Origin: Glutamicibacter sp. MNS18
GTDB lineage: Bacteria; Actinomycetota; Actinomycetes; Actinomycetales; Micrococcaceae
Direction: 5' to 3'
Length of the DNA: 64,000 nt
Assembly: GCF_026107515.2 (NCBI RefSeq)
Contig: NZ_JAPCHW010000015.1
Coordinates: forward strand, 55,698 to 119,697
The position numbers and the translations under genes are program-made. Shown here piece by piece: positions 1 through 8,642 of the stretch (positions are counted from its first letter, which is position 1; each line of letters begins with the position of its first letter). Below the pieces are notes generated by a model. It was not told where the DNA came from and made no database searches. It saw only the letters and a program-made list of their open reading frames with translations.

Positions 1-526
1 GCGTTTCACCGTCCAGGTAGACTTCACGACGCGACAGGTCGATCAGCACGCCTGAGGGGCGTGGGGTCGAGGGACGGTTCTCGGCGCGGGCCCGCCGGTT
101 CACGGTGGGGTCACCCAACGCCTGGCGGACAACATCGATGGCTTCCCCCTGGGCTCCTGTCGGAGCCAGGGCCACAGCCGCGTGGGTCTGCGCCTGTGGT
201 GACAGGGTGGCCAGGAAGGCGCGAACCTGGGTGGCCAGCTTGCCCAGCGAGGTTCCATTGGCCTGGGCGGTGGCCTCATCCAACCCGACATAGAGCACGA
301 ATCCGCGAGCAGTGGTATCTGCGGCGCCACCCTGGTTACCAGCGGTCTGGACCGGGGTGGTGACCTGATGTTTTACGGATTCTCGCGGCTCATGGTTGGT
401 GGACACGGCTCGAAGCGGGCGATAACCGGCCGGGGCGTAGGTGCCGGCAGTCGAACGCTGCGCTGCTGCTGCGCGGTTCTGCGCGTTGCGAATAGAGACG
501 TGTACGTATCCGGATCCAGCCGTCAT
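1..526 (-). CDS. Winged-helix regulator, C-terminus beyond window edge (partial)
   Basis: The frame is open from an ATG at 526, preceded by AGAGG, to the left edge, giving about 175 residues. The N-terminal ~60 residues are rich in Ala, Gln, Thr and Arg and look disordered. A middle segment reads GFVLYVGLDEATAQANG, followed by an alpha/beta-like stretch. The last visible residues (GVLIDLSRREVYLDGE) match the first beta-strands of an OmpR/PhoB-type winged-helix DNA-binding domain, whose helices lie outside the window. No receiver domain with a phosphorylatable Asp is visible, so this looks like an orphan actinobacterial winged-helix regulator rather than a standard response regulator. The target is unknown. 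Confidence 0.7.
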   Translation of the reverse strand, partial: MTAGSGYVHVSIRNAQNRAAAAQRSTAGTYAPAGYRPLRAVSTNHEPRESVKHQVTTPVQTAGNQGGAADTTARGFVLYVGLDEATAQANGTSLGKLATQVRAFLATLSPQAQTHAAVALAPTGAQGEAIDVVRQALGDPTVNRRARAENRPSTPRPSGVLIDLSRREVYLDGET

Positions 527-1140
527 GTTTTTCCTCTAACTCTGCGAAGGCCAAGTGGTTTGGCGCTAATGCTTCGGGTTTACTTGCGCCGCGGACGTCC
601 TTCTCTACATCCACAACAGTTGGTTTCCCGTCAGCGGTTCCTGCCCTGGTGCGATTTCCCCTACCGTCCCCCTGGGCCTTTCCCGCTGACGCCGAGCATT
701 CGACAACAGCACATGCGAAACAGCCGGGGATGGTTTCCCGGTTCGCTTGCACTGCTCTGCGCCTGACTCACACTTACAGTTTCCCCGTAACATTCGGAAC
801 TTGCAAGTAACAAACAGGGCCCCTGTCCAGAATGTGAGACAAAACTGTCCAATTGTGACCCTTGCCACCTTGGGCATATAGAACCGTCAAGCGCTTAACG
901 TACTGCGCATTGCTCGATATTCCCAAGAGGAATGGACAATATGATCAAGCCATTCATACCCCCGTATATTCATTCAGCATCTCATGCTGTTCATCGTGCA
1001 AACATTCGCCGTTTACCGCTCTTGACCAAATAATCCTCTATCTGTATTGCGCATGACCGCATAAAATCAAGTGAGCCGACACAGTAAACGCACAGCTAAA
1101 ACACAAAGTCAGCCCAATGCAATAGGGGAAAGTAAATACC
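527..1140. other. Long AT-richer intergenic region between divergent regulators
   Basis: About 610 bases without a convincing gene separate two divergently transcribed regulatory genes. The stretch from about 880 to 1140 is clearly richer in A and T than the flanks. Short frames here have no coding character or ribosome site. It presumably holds both promoters. I see no strong palindrome or terminator in it. Confidence 0.5.
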
Positions 1141-1881
1141 ATGAATGATTCCCGCTTCTCGCCCTCCCAGCTGCCCCGACTTACCCATCCGGACGGAACC
1201 CCGATCAAGGTCCTGGTCGTCGATGACGAGCCGTCATTGGCCGAACTGGTCTCCATGGGCACACGCATGCTGGGCTGGGAATCGGCCATCGCCCATGACG
1301 GGCCCGAAGCCGTGGCCACCGCACGCAATTTCTCCCCCGACGTGCTGGTGCTTGACTGGATGCTTCCGGGTTTCGACGGTCCCGAGGTACTACGCAAGGT
1401 GCGCAGCTACTTCCCCGATGTGCCGGTCCTGTTCCTCACCGCCAAGGATGCCGTCGAGGACCGGATCGAGGGCCTGGGTGCCGGCGCAGATGACTACGTG
1501 GCCAAGCCCTTCAGCCTGGAGGAGGTGCTCATCCGCTTACACCGACTGGTGGAGCGCTCCGGAGCCACCAGCGCCGACACGGCAGAGCTGGTTGTGGGCG
1601 ACCTGGTCCTGAACCTGGATTCCCACGATGTCTCACGGGCAGGGCGTGCCATCTCGCTGACCGCCACCGAGTTCGACCTGCTCGCCTACCTGATGAACAA
1701 CGCACGTCGGGTGGTCTCCAAATCCCAGATCCTGGACAACGTCTGGCACTACGACTTTGATGGCCAGGCCAACATCGTGGAGCTGTACATCTCATACCTG
1801 CGCAAGAAGATCGATGTTGACGCCGAACCGATGATCCACACGGTGCGCGGTGTGGGGTATGTGCTGAAGCCCGCGGCATGA
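1141..1881 (+). CDS. OmpR-family DNA-binding response regulator
   Basis: 246 residues. An N-terminal receiver domain (about residues 22-135) has the acidic pair VVDDE, the phosphoacceptor Asp72 in LVLDWMLPG, and the conserved Lys in LTAKD. A C-terminal winged-helix domain (about 150-245) ends in the typical HTVRGVGYVLKP. It is the cytoplasmic output half of a two-component system with the kinase encoded directly downstream. The two genes overlap by ATGA, indicating translational coupling. It resembles the MprA/TcrA/TrcR-type regulators of Actinobacteria. The stimulus cannot be inferred. Confidence 0.93.
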   Translation: MNDSRFSPSQLPRLTHPDGTPIKVLVVDDEPSLAELVSMGTRMLGWESAIAHDGPEAVATARNFSPDVLVLDWMLPGFDGPEVLRKVRSYFPDVPVLFLTAKDAVEDRIEGLGAGADDYVAKPFSLEEVLIRLHRLVERSGATSADTAELVVGDLVLNLDSHDVSRAGRAISLTATEFDLLAYLMNNARRVVSKSQILDNVWHYDFDGQANIVELYISYLRKKIDVDAEPMIHTVRGVGYVLKPAA

Positions 1882-3365
1882 GCCTGTCCTCCCGCCCGGC
1901 GCGCCGGCCGACCCCCTACACCCTGCAGCGACGGCTGCTGGTGATCCTGCTCGGTTCACTGACCCTGGTCTGCATCCTGTTGGGACTGCTCTACAACGCC
2001 GGCATGCGCCAGACCCTGATGTCTCAGCTCAATGAGCAACTGAACCAGGCAGCGAATCGCGCGGCCACCTACTCCACCCCGCAACACGCCTCACATGACC
2101 TCTTTGCCCCCGGACAGGCCTCGGGAACCCTCAATGCCCGCTTCGTTGACGGTAATCTCACCGCCGGAGCATGGCTGGATGAACGAACCGGCGACATCAT
2201 CACGATCACCGAAGACGACGTGAAACCGCTATTGTCCCTGGAAGTGAATTCCAAACCGGTGGCACGCACACTGTCCTTGGGCAACTACCTGTTGCTGGCC
2301 AGACCGGATCAGGGATCGGGTGGGGTGCTGATAACCGGTCTCCCCACCGAGCCGACCGAGAACGCCCTGCGTGAGATGGCCTGGCTGACTCTAATGATCG
2401 GGGTGCTGACCGTGATCAGCACCGGACTGGCAGGAACCTGGGCGATTGGGCGCTCCTTCGCACCGCTCAAACGTGTTGCGGCGGTGGCTTCCTCGGTGGC
2501 CCGCACCGACCTGGAGACGGGTCGGGTCGAATTGAACCAACGCGTGGCCCCGCACGATGCCATTCCGGGCACGGAAGTGGGCAATGTGGGAAGGGCGCTG
2601 AATGCCTTGATCGACAATGTCGACAGCGCACTGAAGGTCCGTGACCGCTCGCAGGCCCAGATGCGCCAGTTCGTGGCGGATGCCTCCCACGAGTTGCGCA
2701 CCCCGCTTTCAGCCATTCGCGGTTATACCGAGTTGCTGTCCGCAACCGAGCATTTTTCGGACGACGGCCGCCGGTCGGTGAACCGGGTCCTGGAGCAGAG
2801 CTCCCGGATGAGCACCCTGGTGGAGCAGCTGCTGCTGCTGGCGCGGTTGGAGGAATCCAATTCCTACAAGATGCACCCGGCGAATCTGGCGGCCCTGGCC
2901 AAGGAAATCACCGAGGACTTCGAGGTAACGTCCACCGATCACCAATGGTCGTTTACCGCCAAGACACCGCAGGTTCCGATCAACTGCGATTCGTCCGCGC
3001 TCCGTCGGGTGATCACCAACCTGCTGGGCAATGCCCGCAAGCACACCAGTGTGGGTAATTCCGTCTCGGTCAGTGTTGGCGTGGACAGCGTCTCCAAGGA
3101 GGCGGTTTTAACGGTGGCGGATACCGGTGAAGGAATTGCCCCCGAGTTCCTCCCCCATGTGTTCGAGCGCTTCACCCGTGCGGATACGGCCCGTTCGGGA
3201 GCCGACGGAACCACTGGACTGGGTCTGCCGATCGCCAAGAGTATCGTTGAGGCCCACCAGGGCACCATCACCGTTAGCTCCGAACCGGGGCATACCGTCT
3301 TCGAGGTACGTTTGCCGCTGGCCAATGGTACCGGCCAGCGGCAGGACAAGTCCGACCAGGACTAG
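1878..3365 (+). CDS. Membrane sensor histidine kinase
   Basis: 495 residues. Two membrane segments (about residues 20-41 and 168-190) bracket an extracytoplasmic sensor of about 125 residues. A HAMP linker follows, then a HisKA domain with the phosphorylated His271 ([14 protein letters not shown]), then a HATPase domain with N box [11 protein letters not shown]1 box DTGEGIAP and G2 box GTTGLGLP. It autophosphorylates and passes phosphate to the response regulator it overlaps by four bases. Its stop overlaps the end of the convergent upp gene by a few bases. The sensor region has no recognisable ligand motif. Confidence 0.92.
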   Translation: MSLSSRPARRPTPYTLQRRLLVILLGSLTLVCILLGLLYNAGMRQTLMSQLNEQLNQAANRAATYSTPQHASHDLFAPGQASGTLNARFVDGNLTAGAWLDERTGDIITITEDDVKPLLSLEVNSKPVARTLSLGNYLLLARPDQGSGGVLITGLPTEPTENALREMAWLTLMIGVLTVISTGLAGTWAIGRSFAPLKRVAAVASSVARTDLETGRVELNQRVAPHDAIPGTEVGNVGRALNALIDNVDSALKVRDRSQAQMRQFVADASHELRTPLSAIRGYTELLSATEHFSDDGRRSVNRVLEQSSRMSTLVEQLLLLARLEESNSYKMHPANLAALAKEITEDFEVTSTDHQWSFTAKTPQVPINCDSSALRRVITNLLGNARKHTSVGNSVSVSVGVDSVSKEAVLTVADTGEGIAPEFLPHVFERFTRADTARSGADGTTGLGLPIAKSIVEAHQGTITVSSEPGHTVFEVRLPLANGTGQRQDKSDQD

Positions 3366-4009
3366 TGCATTGGCGGGGTCACGCCGTAGAGGCGGTCCCC
3401 TGCGTCCCCCAGGCCGGGGATAATGTAGGCCTTGTCATCCAGCTTCTCGTCCATGGCGGCCAGCACCAGGTGGACCCGGGAGTCTTCTCCGTGGATCTCG
3501 CGCAGGCGCTCGATCCCTTCCGGTGCGGCGATCAGGCAAATGCAGGTTACCGAGGCCGCGCCGCGCTCGAAGATGAACTTGATGGCCTCGGCCAGGGTAC
3601 CGCCGGTCGCCAGCATCGGGTCCAGGACAAACACCTGACGTCCGGCCAGGTCGTTGGGCACCCGGTCCGCATAGGTGATGATGTCCAGGGTTTCCTCATT
3701 GCGGGCCATCCCCAGAAACCCGACCTCCGCGGTCGGTACCAGGCGGGTCATGCCTTCGAGCATGCCCAGTCCGGCGCGCAGGATCGGGACCACCAGCGGG
3801 GTGGGCTTGGCGAAGGTGATGCCGGTCGTGGTCGCCACCGGGGTCACCACCTCGACCTCTTCGGTCTTCACTTCACGGGTCGCCTCGTAGGCCAGCAGGG
3901 TGACCAGCTCGTCGGTCAGCTGGCGGAAGGTCGGGGAAGCGGTGTGCTTGTCTCGGAGGACGGAAACCTTGTGTGCCACCAATGGGTGGTCGACTACCTG
4001 TACGCGCAT
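3362..4009 (-). CDS. upp: Uracil phosphoribosyltransferase
   Basis: 215 residues. It makes UMP from uracil and PRPP in pyrimidine salvage. The PRPP-binding loop is visible as [16 protein letters not shown], and the uracil-binding C-terminus as [15 protein letters not shown]. The ATG at 4009 ([14 protein letters not shown]) matches the family's usual N-terminus. The same frame stays open upstream to 4552, but that extension is antisense to tadA and non-homologous, so it was rejected. The gene is divergent from tadA and convergent with the histidine kinase gene. Confidence 0.96.
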   Translation of the reverse strand: MRVQVVDHPLVAHKVSVLRDKHTASPTFRQLTDELVTLLAYEATREVKTEEVEVVTPVATTTGITFAKPTPLVVPILRAGLGMLEGMTRLVPTAEVGFLGMARNEETLDIITYADRVPNDLAGRQVFVLDPMLATGGTLAEAIKFIFERGAASVTCICLIAAPEGIERLREIHGEDSRVHLVLAAMDEKLDDKAYIIPGLGDAGDRLYGVTPPMH

Positions 4010-4181
4010 AGGCAAGAATCTACCAGCCGGAATCCGGCCGCGGCGAGCCCCTGCACCGCCAATTCGCGGGCTATGCGGGCACATTGTGCGCAATGGAACA
4101 GCCAGATGCGGTTTCCGTGTCCGGCTGGCCGGTATTTTCCGGCCGCCACGCGACACCACGTGCACGTAGAGTGGAAGAACT

Positions 4182-4658
4182 ATGGAGCAAGAACAGACAC
4201 AGTGGATGCGATGGGCACTGGATGAGGCCAGGGCCGCATTGCTCACCGATGATGTCCCCATCGGGGCAGTGGTCATCTCCCCCACGGGGCAGCTGCTGTC
4301 CACCGGGCGCAACGAACGGGAAGCCACCGCAGACCCCACCGCCCATGCCGAGGTTGTGGCCATCCGCAACGCAGTGAAGGCATTGCAGGCCCGTGGCACG
4401 GATGACGGATGGCGGCTGGAGGATTGCACCCTGGTGGTAACCCTTGAACCCTGCGCCATGTGCGCCGGGGCGATCGTGCTTTCCCGCATTCCCAGGCTGG
4501 TCTTCGGCGCCTGGGATGAAAAGGCCGGTGCCTGCGGTTCGGTCTTCGACATCGTGCGTGAACCCCGACTGAATCATTGGGTGGAGGTCTACCCGAGGAT
4601 CCTGGAGGACGAGTGTGCCGATCTGCTCAGGGACTTCTTCCGGGCCAGGCGCCGCTAG
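4182..4658 (+). CDS. tadA: tRNA-specific adenosine deaminase
   Basis: 158 residues. It deaminates adenosine-34 to inosine in the anticodon of tRNA-Arg(ACG). The zinc and catalytic motifs of the cytidine/deoxycytidylate deaminase fold are intact: HAEV (proton-shuttling Glu) and PCAMCAGA (two zinc cysteines). Length and motif spacing fit the bacterial TadA family. The upp-tadA pair, here divergent, is common in Arthrobacter-type genomes. Confidence 0.93.
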   Translation: MEQEQTQWMRWALDEARAALLTDDVPIGAVVISPTGQLLSTGRNEREATADPTAHAEVVAIRNAVKALQARGTDDGWRLEDCTLVVTLEPCAMCAGAIVLSRIPRLVFGAWDEKAGACGSVFDIVREPRLNHWVEVYPRILEDECADLLRDFFRARRR

Positions 4659-4696
4659 CGCGCACCGGCAAATGTGGTTCTGGCCACTTGCAAGCC

Positions 4697-4718
4697 CAGA
4701 ACGGCCTTCTGTTTTGGT
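4697..4718 (+). terminator. Weak hairpin with T-rich tail after tadA
   Basis: CAGAA (4697-4701) pairs with TTCTG (4707-4711) around a 5-base loop, followed by TTTTGGTTT. The stem is short, so this is only a possible terminator between tadA and the tRNA gene. Confidence 0.35.
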
Positions 4719-4752
4719 TTCGGCTTTCGTTCGTTGTAGAGTTATCAGGTCT

Positions 4753-4840
4753 GGTGACGTGTCCGAGCGGCCGAAGGTGCAACACTCGAAATGTTGTGTA
4801 CGGTAACCCCGTACCGTGGGTTCAAATCCCACCGTCACCG
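4753..4840 (+). tRNA. tRNA-Ser (anticodon CGA)
   Basis: 88 nt. The acceptor stem GGTGACG (4753-4759) pairs with CGTCACC (4833-4839), with discriminator G at 4840. The anticodon arm is GCAACA-CTCGAAA-TGTTGT, giving anticodon CGA, which reads UCG. A long variable arm (TACGG/CCGTA) marks it as a class II tRNA, and the T arm contains GGTTCAAATCCC. The 3' CCA is not encoded. A hairpin terminator follows directly, then an integrase remnant, so this tRNA is the likely integration site. Confidence 0.96.
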
Positions 4841-4850
4841 CGTAGAATTA

Positions 4851-4884
4851 CCCCGGAATCCTTGTGATTCCGGGGTTTTTTCTT
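4851..4884 (+). terminator. Rho-independent terminator of tRNA-Ser
   Basis: CCCCGGAATC (4851-4860) pairs with GATTCCGGGG (4865-4874) around CTTGT/CTT, followed by a run of six T. It is a strong intrinsic terminator. Confidence 0.9.
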
Positions 4885-4957
4885 ACCTGAATTCGACTTG
4901 TTCACTTAATCCCGGATCTGTTGCTTCAATGAAAGGACAGTCGAGTTAAAGGTAGAA

Positions 4958-5173
4958 GTGGCGACTATACGGAAACGACAGATCAAGCACGGAATCAGTA
5001 TCCAAGGGCACTGGCGAGAACCCGATGGCACGCCTCAACAGCGCACTTACCGGAACGATGGGGACAAAGTGAAAGACCTCAAACGCTTCCTGGATGCCAG
5101 CGGAGAAGCTGATCAGGAATTTGGGCGCCCCAACGCATTGATTGCATCGGCTACCGTCGCACCTGAGTGCTGA
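4958..5173 (+). pseudogene. Truncated phage-type integrase (N-terminal arm-binding part)
   Basis: 71 residues. The N-terminus (MATIRKRQIKHGISIQGHWR, then EPDGTPQQRTYR, then a Lys/Arg-rich helix ending RFLDASGEAD) looks like the arm-type DNA-binding domain of actinophage tyrosine integrases. Intact enzymes are about 350-420 residues, so the core-binding and catalytic domains are missing. From about 5113 the frame reads through the antisense of the next small gene, so the true homology probably stops near 5112. Its place just after a tRNA gene supports an integrated element that was later deleted. Confidence 0.6.
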
Positions 5174-5377
5174 CTGCGATATTCCTTCACATCTTTAGGA
5201 TCGAGCCCACGAGCGTCGACGGTTATTTCTTGGTGCTCATTCCCGAACCATCCCCATATCATTGCGGCACCGGCGCCCGACAAAACTCCCCAGATTACCT
5301 GCTCGAATACGACGGTCTGCAAGAAAGGACATGATCGCGAGGACAAGTATCGCAGCCGGCCGAACAGGTTTCTTCAT
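5113..5377 (-). pseudogene. Frameshifted small two-helix membrane protein
   Basis: An ATG at 5377 has a good ribosome site (AGGAG, 5 bases upstream). It reads MKKPVRPAAILVLAIMSFLAD and then goes out of frame, ending at 5237. The neighbouring frame, ending at 5113, continues sensibly (TVVFEQVIWGVLSGAG, then AMIWGWFGNEHQEI, then a soluble tail TVDARGLDPKDVKEYRSQHS). Joining the two by one base change near 5330 gives a coherent protein of about 87 residues with two membrane segments. I do not recognise the family. It lies between the integrase remnant and other broken frames. Confidence 0.4.
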
Positions 5378-5406
5378 AGTGGCTCCTAGGTTAAGGGAAA
5401 GACCTC

Positions 5407-5590
5407 CTACTTCCAGCGACACCAGTTGCCCGCAGTAGTGGTCACCGTCAGCCTGTTGCCGTCAATGAAGCCCGTCAAGAGGTCTGCGGGCTTATGACAC
5501 CCGGGCCGCCGGGGTGTACGTCAGGCGTGCTGCCGGAGACCGTGATCCCACCCGCCGCGGAACACGTCCCGCCGAGCAATGGTGCGGCTC
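5407..5590 (-). pseudogene. Possible frameshifted secreted-protein fragment
   Basis: On the minus strand one frame reads LGGTCSAAGGITVSGSTP, then DVHPGGPGVIS, and stops. A second frame then gives DLLTGFIDGNRLTVTTTAG, then NWCRWK and a stop at 5407. The join would need one frameshift. The composition is protein-like, but no start codon or family is recognisable. It precedes the broken membrane-protein gene by about 30 bases, as in an eroded operon. Confidence 0.25.
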
Positions 5591-5598
5591 CCTATTAC

Positions 5599-6141
5599 CT
5601 ACTCGATATGGTGATCGTGGATCTTCGTCTCGAAGGCATTCCCGTTCAGTTCCAGGTAGATCTGTCCCTCGGTCACCGACACCGACAACGTATTGCGCCG
5701 GGACAACGAGGCGACGATCGAGTCAATGAATCCCGAATCGAACGAACGTACTGTGATGTGCCCGGAGCGGTGGATGGTCTTACCCTTCCAGGACGCCAGG
5801 AGCTTCGCTGGATCACGGTGCGTGTAGACCGCAGCCCGCCCGGCCAGCTTGCTGCCATAGTGCAGACGCTGGGCATCCGGGGCTCCCACCTCGATCCAGG
5901 CGGTCACCAGCCCGGTGAGGTCCTTGATCAACACGGCAGGTTCCTCACCGGAGGACACCCCACCGGCCGCGAACCCGATGCCTTCCTCGTATTCCAGGCA
6001 GTATGCCAGAACCCGGGTCAACAGATAGCTGTCGGTCTCCGATGCATGTTGCGCCACCCGCAGGGACAGATCCTCATAGACACCACGATCCACATCCGCG
6101 AGTTGGACTTCGAAAATCTGTATAGTTGCACCGATTGCCAT
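5599..6141 (-). CDS. YaeQ family protein
   Basis: 180 residues. It carries the YaeQ signature: IQIFEVQLADVDRGVYE at the N-terminus, ASETDSYLLTRVLAYCLEYE, EEPAVLIKDLTG and WIEVGAPDAQRLHYGSK. The fold resembles PD-(D/E)XK nucleases, and the biochemical role in the family is unclear (E. coli YaeQ was described as an RfaH suppressor). It is a complete standalone gene with no clear operon partners, sitting between the decayed element and DUF6457. Confidence 0.9.
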   Translation of the reverse strand: MAIGATIQIFEVQLADVDRGVYEDLSLRVAQHASETDSYLLTRVLAYCLEYEEGIGFAAGGVSSGEEPAVLIKDLTGLVTAWIEVGAPDAQRLHYGSKLAGRAAVYTHRDPAKLLASWKGKTIHRSGHITVRSFDSGFIDSIVASLSRRNTLSVSVTEGQIYLELNGNAFETKIHDHHIE

Positions 6142-6424
6142 GGGTCACGAGTCTACCGTGATGCCACCTCCCGCCCGACCACCGTCCAGAAGGATCGGCC
6201 CGGATTATGCCCGTTAGTTATCCATGCTCGACCGCAGCCGATCAATGGGCAGCGGTCCTGCACTGTTCCCGCGACCACCAACAAGGGTTCGGCTGGTCAT
6301 ACCCAGCAAGCACACCCTCCCGCCGCACCATGGCACGAGAACCCCACCCCACAGGTGGCACCGCGGGTCCGGCACCGGGGAACGAATGCCTTCCCACTCC
6401 CGGATGAGGTCCGCGTGTCTGGGC

Positions 6425-6697
6425 CTATTCGCCCTGCTGCTCCGCGGCCCAGCGCTTGGCGCGGGCGCTGAGTTGTCCAGCTAACTCTCCCAGCTCGGTT
6501 CCCGGCGCCGAGCGGCCCAGGGCCAGACCCAGTAGGAAGGTACTCAGCGGTGCTGCGGGCCGGGCCACGCTGTGGGCGACATCCTTGGCCACATCCAGCA
6601 GGGTGGCGATATCCACCTCGTTTTCATCCAGACCGAGCTCTTCGGCTGCGGCGCTGAGCCATTCGTCGAGTGCTTCCGGGGGAAGATGTACTGCCAT
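6425..6697 (-). CDS. DUF6457 domain protein
   Basis: 90 residues starting at MAVHLPPEALDEWL. The helical composition and motifs (LLDVAKDVAHSVARPAAPLS, LGLALGRSAP) match the DUF6457 family. In Actinobacteria this domain is usually encoded beside, or fused to, MobA. Here it begins two bases after the mobA stop, so the two are surely co-transcribed. A role in molybdenum cofactor nucleotide attachment is inferred from that context only. Confidence 0.8.
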   Translation of the reverse strand: MAVHLPPEALDEWLSAAAEELGLDENEVDIATLLDVAKDVAHSVARPAAPLSTFLLGLALGRSAPGTELGELAGQLSARAKRWAAEQQGE

Positions 6698-6699
6698 GG

Positions 6700-7305
6700 C
6701 TAGTCCTCTCTCGTGGTGGGCTGGTGTGCCCGTGCCTGTTCCAATGCTTCGGGGGTGTCGATATCCAGGCTGTCCTGGTTGCTGATCGGCCGGCGTTCCA
6801 GTGACAGGGGCATCAGTGCCTTGCGGACCGGTGCGTTGGCCACTGCCTGGCCCAGCTGGTCGCAGATGCGCGCGACGGATTCGGTGCGGTAGGTTCCGGC
6901 CATCCACTGTTCACGGCCGTCCTGGTCCACCAGGATGACCCCGTCGGCCTCCCCGGATTCCGGAGCGAAGACCAGGTGAGTGATGACGGCCTGCGGATGT
7001 TGCAGGTCGCAGGCCAGGACCATCACCCACGGCGCAGTGACATGTCTGATTCCCGCGGCGATGCCTGCCAATGGTCCCCCGAACGCGGGCTGTTCACGTA
7101 GCACCCTATCGGCCATGGTGCCTGCGCTGTCGGGACCCACCACGGTGACCGTCGTTGCCCCGGCTTCACGCGCGGCGGAGATGACCCGGTCGACCAGTCG
7201 CCGGCCATGCACGTGCAGTTCGGCCTTGTCGATCCCGCCCAGCCGGCTACCGCGTCCACCGGCCAGGATCAGTGCCTCGAAGTCCATCGTGGTTTTGGGG
7301 CTCAT
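6700..7305 (-). CDS. mobA: Molybdenum cofactor guanylyltransferase
   Basis: 201 residues. It transfers GMP from GTP to molybdopterin to make bis-MGD, needed by nitrate reductase. The N-terminal nucleotide-binding loop is LILAGGRGSRLGGIDKAEL, and the metal/GTP motif ACDLQHP and C-terminal VDQDGREQWMAGTYR are in place. The ATG at 7305 overlaps the moeA stop as ATGA. An internal ATG at 7287 is the alternative start. It is the third gene of narK-moeA-mobA-DUF6457. Confidence 0.9.
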   Translation of the reverse strand: MSPKTTMDFEALILAGGRGSRLGGIDKAELHVHGRRLVDRVISAAREAGATTVTVVGPDSAGTMADRVLREQPAFGGPLAGIAAGIRHVTAPWVMVLACDLQHPQAVITHLVFAPESGEADGVILVDQDGREQWMAGTYRTESVARICDQLGQAVANAPVRKALMPLSLERRPISNQDSLDIDTPEALEQARAHQPTTRED

Positions 7306-8552
7306 GGGATCACCCGGATCACGTCCACGCTGTCCCCGGCCGCCACATCCCCGGTCTCCGCCCCGACCAGGGCATAGCCTTCGGCCGCGCCGAAACCACC
7401 AACGGAGTGGGAGATGCTGGATGCGTGCACCGCCGGGGTGCACGCGGTGGCATCCTTCGGATCGAAGACCACCGGCAACACTTGCAGACGTCCCTTGCTC
7501 CCGCGCCAGCCCACCGTGGCCCTCGCGGTGGATACGGGTCGTTGCACGGTGGCACTGCCCTGCATGGCACGCAGCGCGGGTCGGACGAAGAGTTCAAAAC
7601 TCACCGCGGCACTGACCGGGTTTCCCGGGAGCGCAAAGACCATGGCCCCGCCGGACAACCGGCCGGTGCATTGCGGTTGCCCGGGACGCACCGCCACACG
7701 GACCGCCCGGACCCCGGGTTCGTCCGCCAGCACCAGGCGCATCACGTCATGGGTTCCCGGTCCCACCCCGCCGGTGGAGATCACCGCGTCGTGGGTGGCG
7801 CCCAGTTCGGCCAGCCGTTGCCGGACGGCCTGCGGTTCATCGGCACAACGTTCCATGGTGACCTGCCGGATCCCGGCCTCGGCCAGCAACCCGCGGATCA
7901 GCAGTGAATTGGACTCCGGGATCTGGCCGCGCCTCAGTGCGGCACCGATCGGTTGCAGCTCGGATCCGGTGATCAGCACCGCCACCTTGGGGGCGGTGCG
8001 CACCAGCACCTCGTGGATCCCGGCCGCAGCTAGGGCCGAGAGGCCCGCGGCGCTCAGCAGCTGCCCGGTTTTGGCGACCGGCGCCCCGATTTGCTTGTCC
8101 TCACCGCGCCGTCGCACGTCTTTGCCCGGTTCGACCGCCGCCAGGATTCGCACCCGTTGCGTGGCCCACTGTCCCCCACCGTCCGCAGGTTGGGTGTCTT
8201 CGACCCGCACCACCGCGTCGGCAGTACTGGGCAACGGTGCCCCGGTCATGATGCGCACGCACTGTCCCGGACCGATATCCGGGTCAAGGCTGCTCCCGGC
8301 GGCCACTTCCCCGAGCACTTCAAGCTCCACGGGGTGCGTTCCTCCGGCGGCGGCCAGGTCGGCGGAGCGGACCGCATAGCCGTCCATGGCCGAGTTGTCC
8401 CACAGCGGGAGCGGGTGCGCCGCAGCGACATCCTGGGCCAGGACCGAGCCGTGCAGTGCCGAAAAGTCCTTCACCAGATCCAGACGCTCCGGTACCAGCA
8501 CCCTGACCTGTTCCAGGATCCAGTCCAGGTGTTCTTCGCAAGTGATTGCCAT
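7302..8552 (-). CDS. moeA: Molybdopterin molybdotransferase (gephyrin-like, Glp type), copy 1
   Basis: 416 residues. It inserts molybdate into adenylylated molybdopterin. MoeA domains are in order: the N-terminal segment with NSAMDGYAV, the MPT-binding MogA-like domain with STGGVGPGTHDV, and the C-terminal barrel after ALPGNPVSAAVSFELF. It lies 90 bases downstream of narK and overlaps mobA by ATGA, so it probably serves the respiratory nitrate reductase. A second, divergent moeA is at 26188. Confidence 0.93.
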   Translation of the reverse strand: MAITCEEHLDWILEQVRVLVPERLDLVKDFSALHGSVLAQDVAAAHPLPLWDNSAMDGYAVRSADLAAAGGTHPVELEVLGEVAAGSSLDPDIGPGQCVRIMTGAPLPSTADAVVRVEDTQPADGGGQWATQRVRILAAVEPGKDVRRRGEDKQIGAPVAKTGQLLSAAGLSALAAAGIHEVLVRTAPKVAVLITGSELQPIGAALRRGQIPESNSLLIRGLLAEAGIRQVTMERCADEPQAVRQRLAELGATHDAVISTGGVGPGTHDVMRLVLADEPGVRAVRVAVRPGQPQCTGRLSGGAMVFALPGNPVSAAVSFELFVRPALRAMQGSATVQRPVSTARATVGWRGSKGRLQVLPVVFDPKDATACTPAVHASSISHSVGGFGAAEGYALVGAETGDVAAGDSVDVIRVIP

Positions 8553-8642
8553 GGCCTGCCTTCCGTCCTCCTAGGCCAGTATGCCCTACTGCCCCATCGG
8601 CCAGACACGCCGGGACTTTCATGAAACGACACGTGGGCACTG

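Noticed and set aside
3365-4225. Long plus-strand frame of 286 codons opposite upp
   Set aside because: It is the antisense shadow of upp, with composition unlike a real protein (many Gly, His, Gln) and no homology I recognise.
4010-4552. Upstream extension of the upp frame
   Set aside because: It runs antisense through tadA; the ATG at 4009 gives the normal Upp N-terminus.
5494-6471. Plus-strand frame of 325 codons over yaeQ
   Set aside because: Antisense to a clear YaeQ gene; Arg/Gln/Pro-rich composition without family features.
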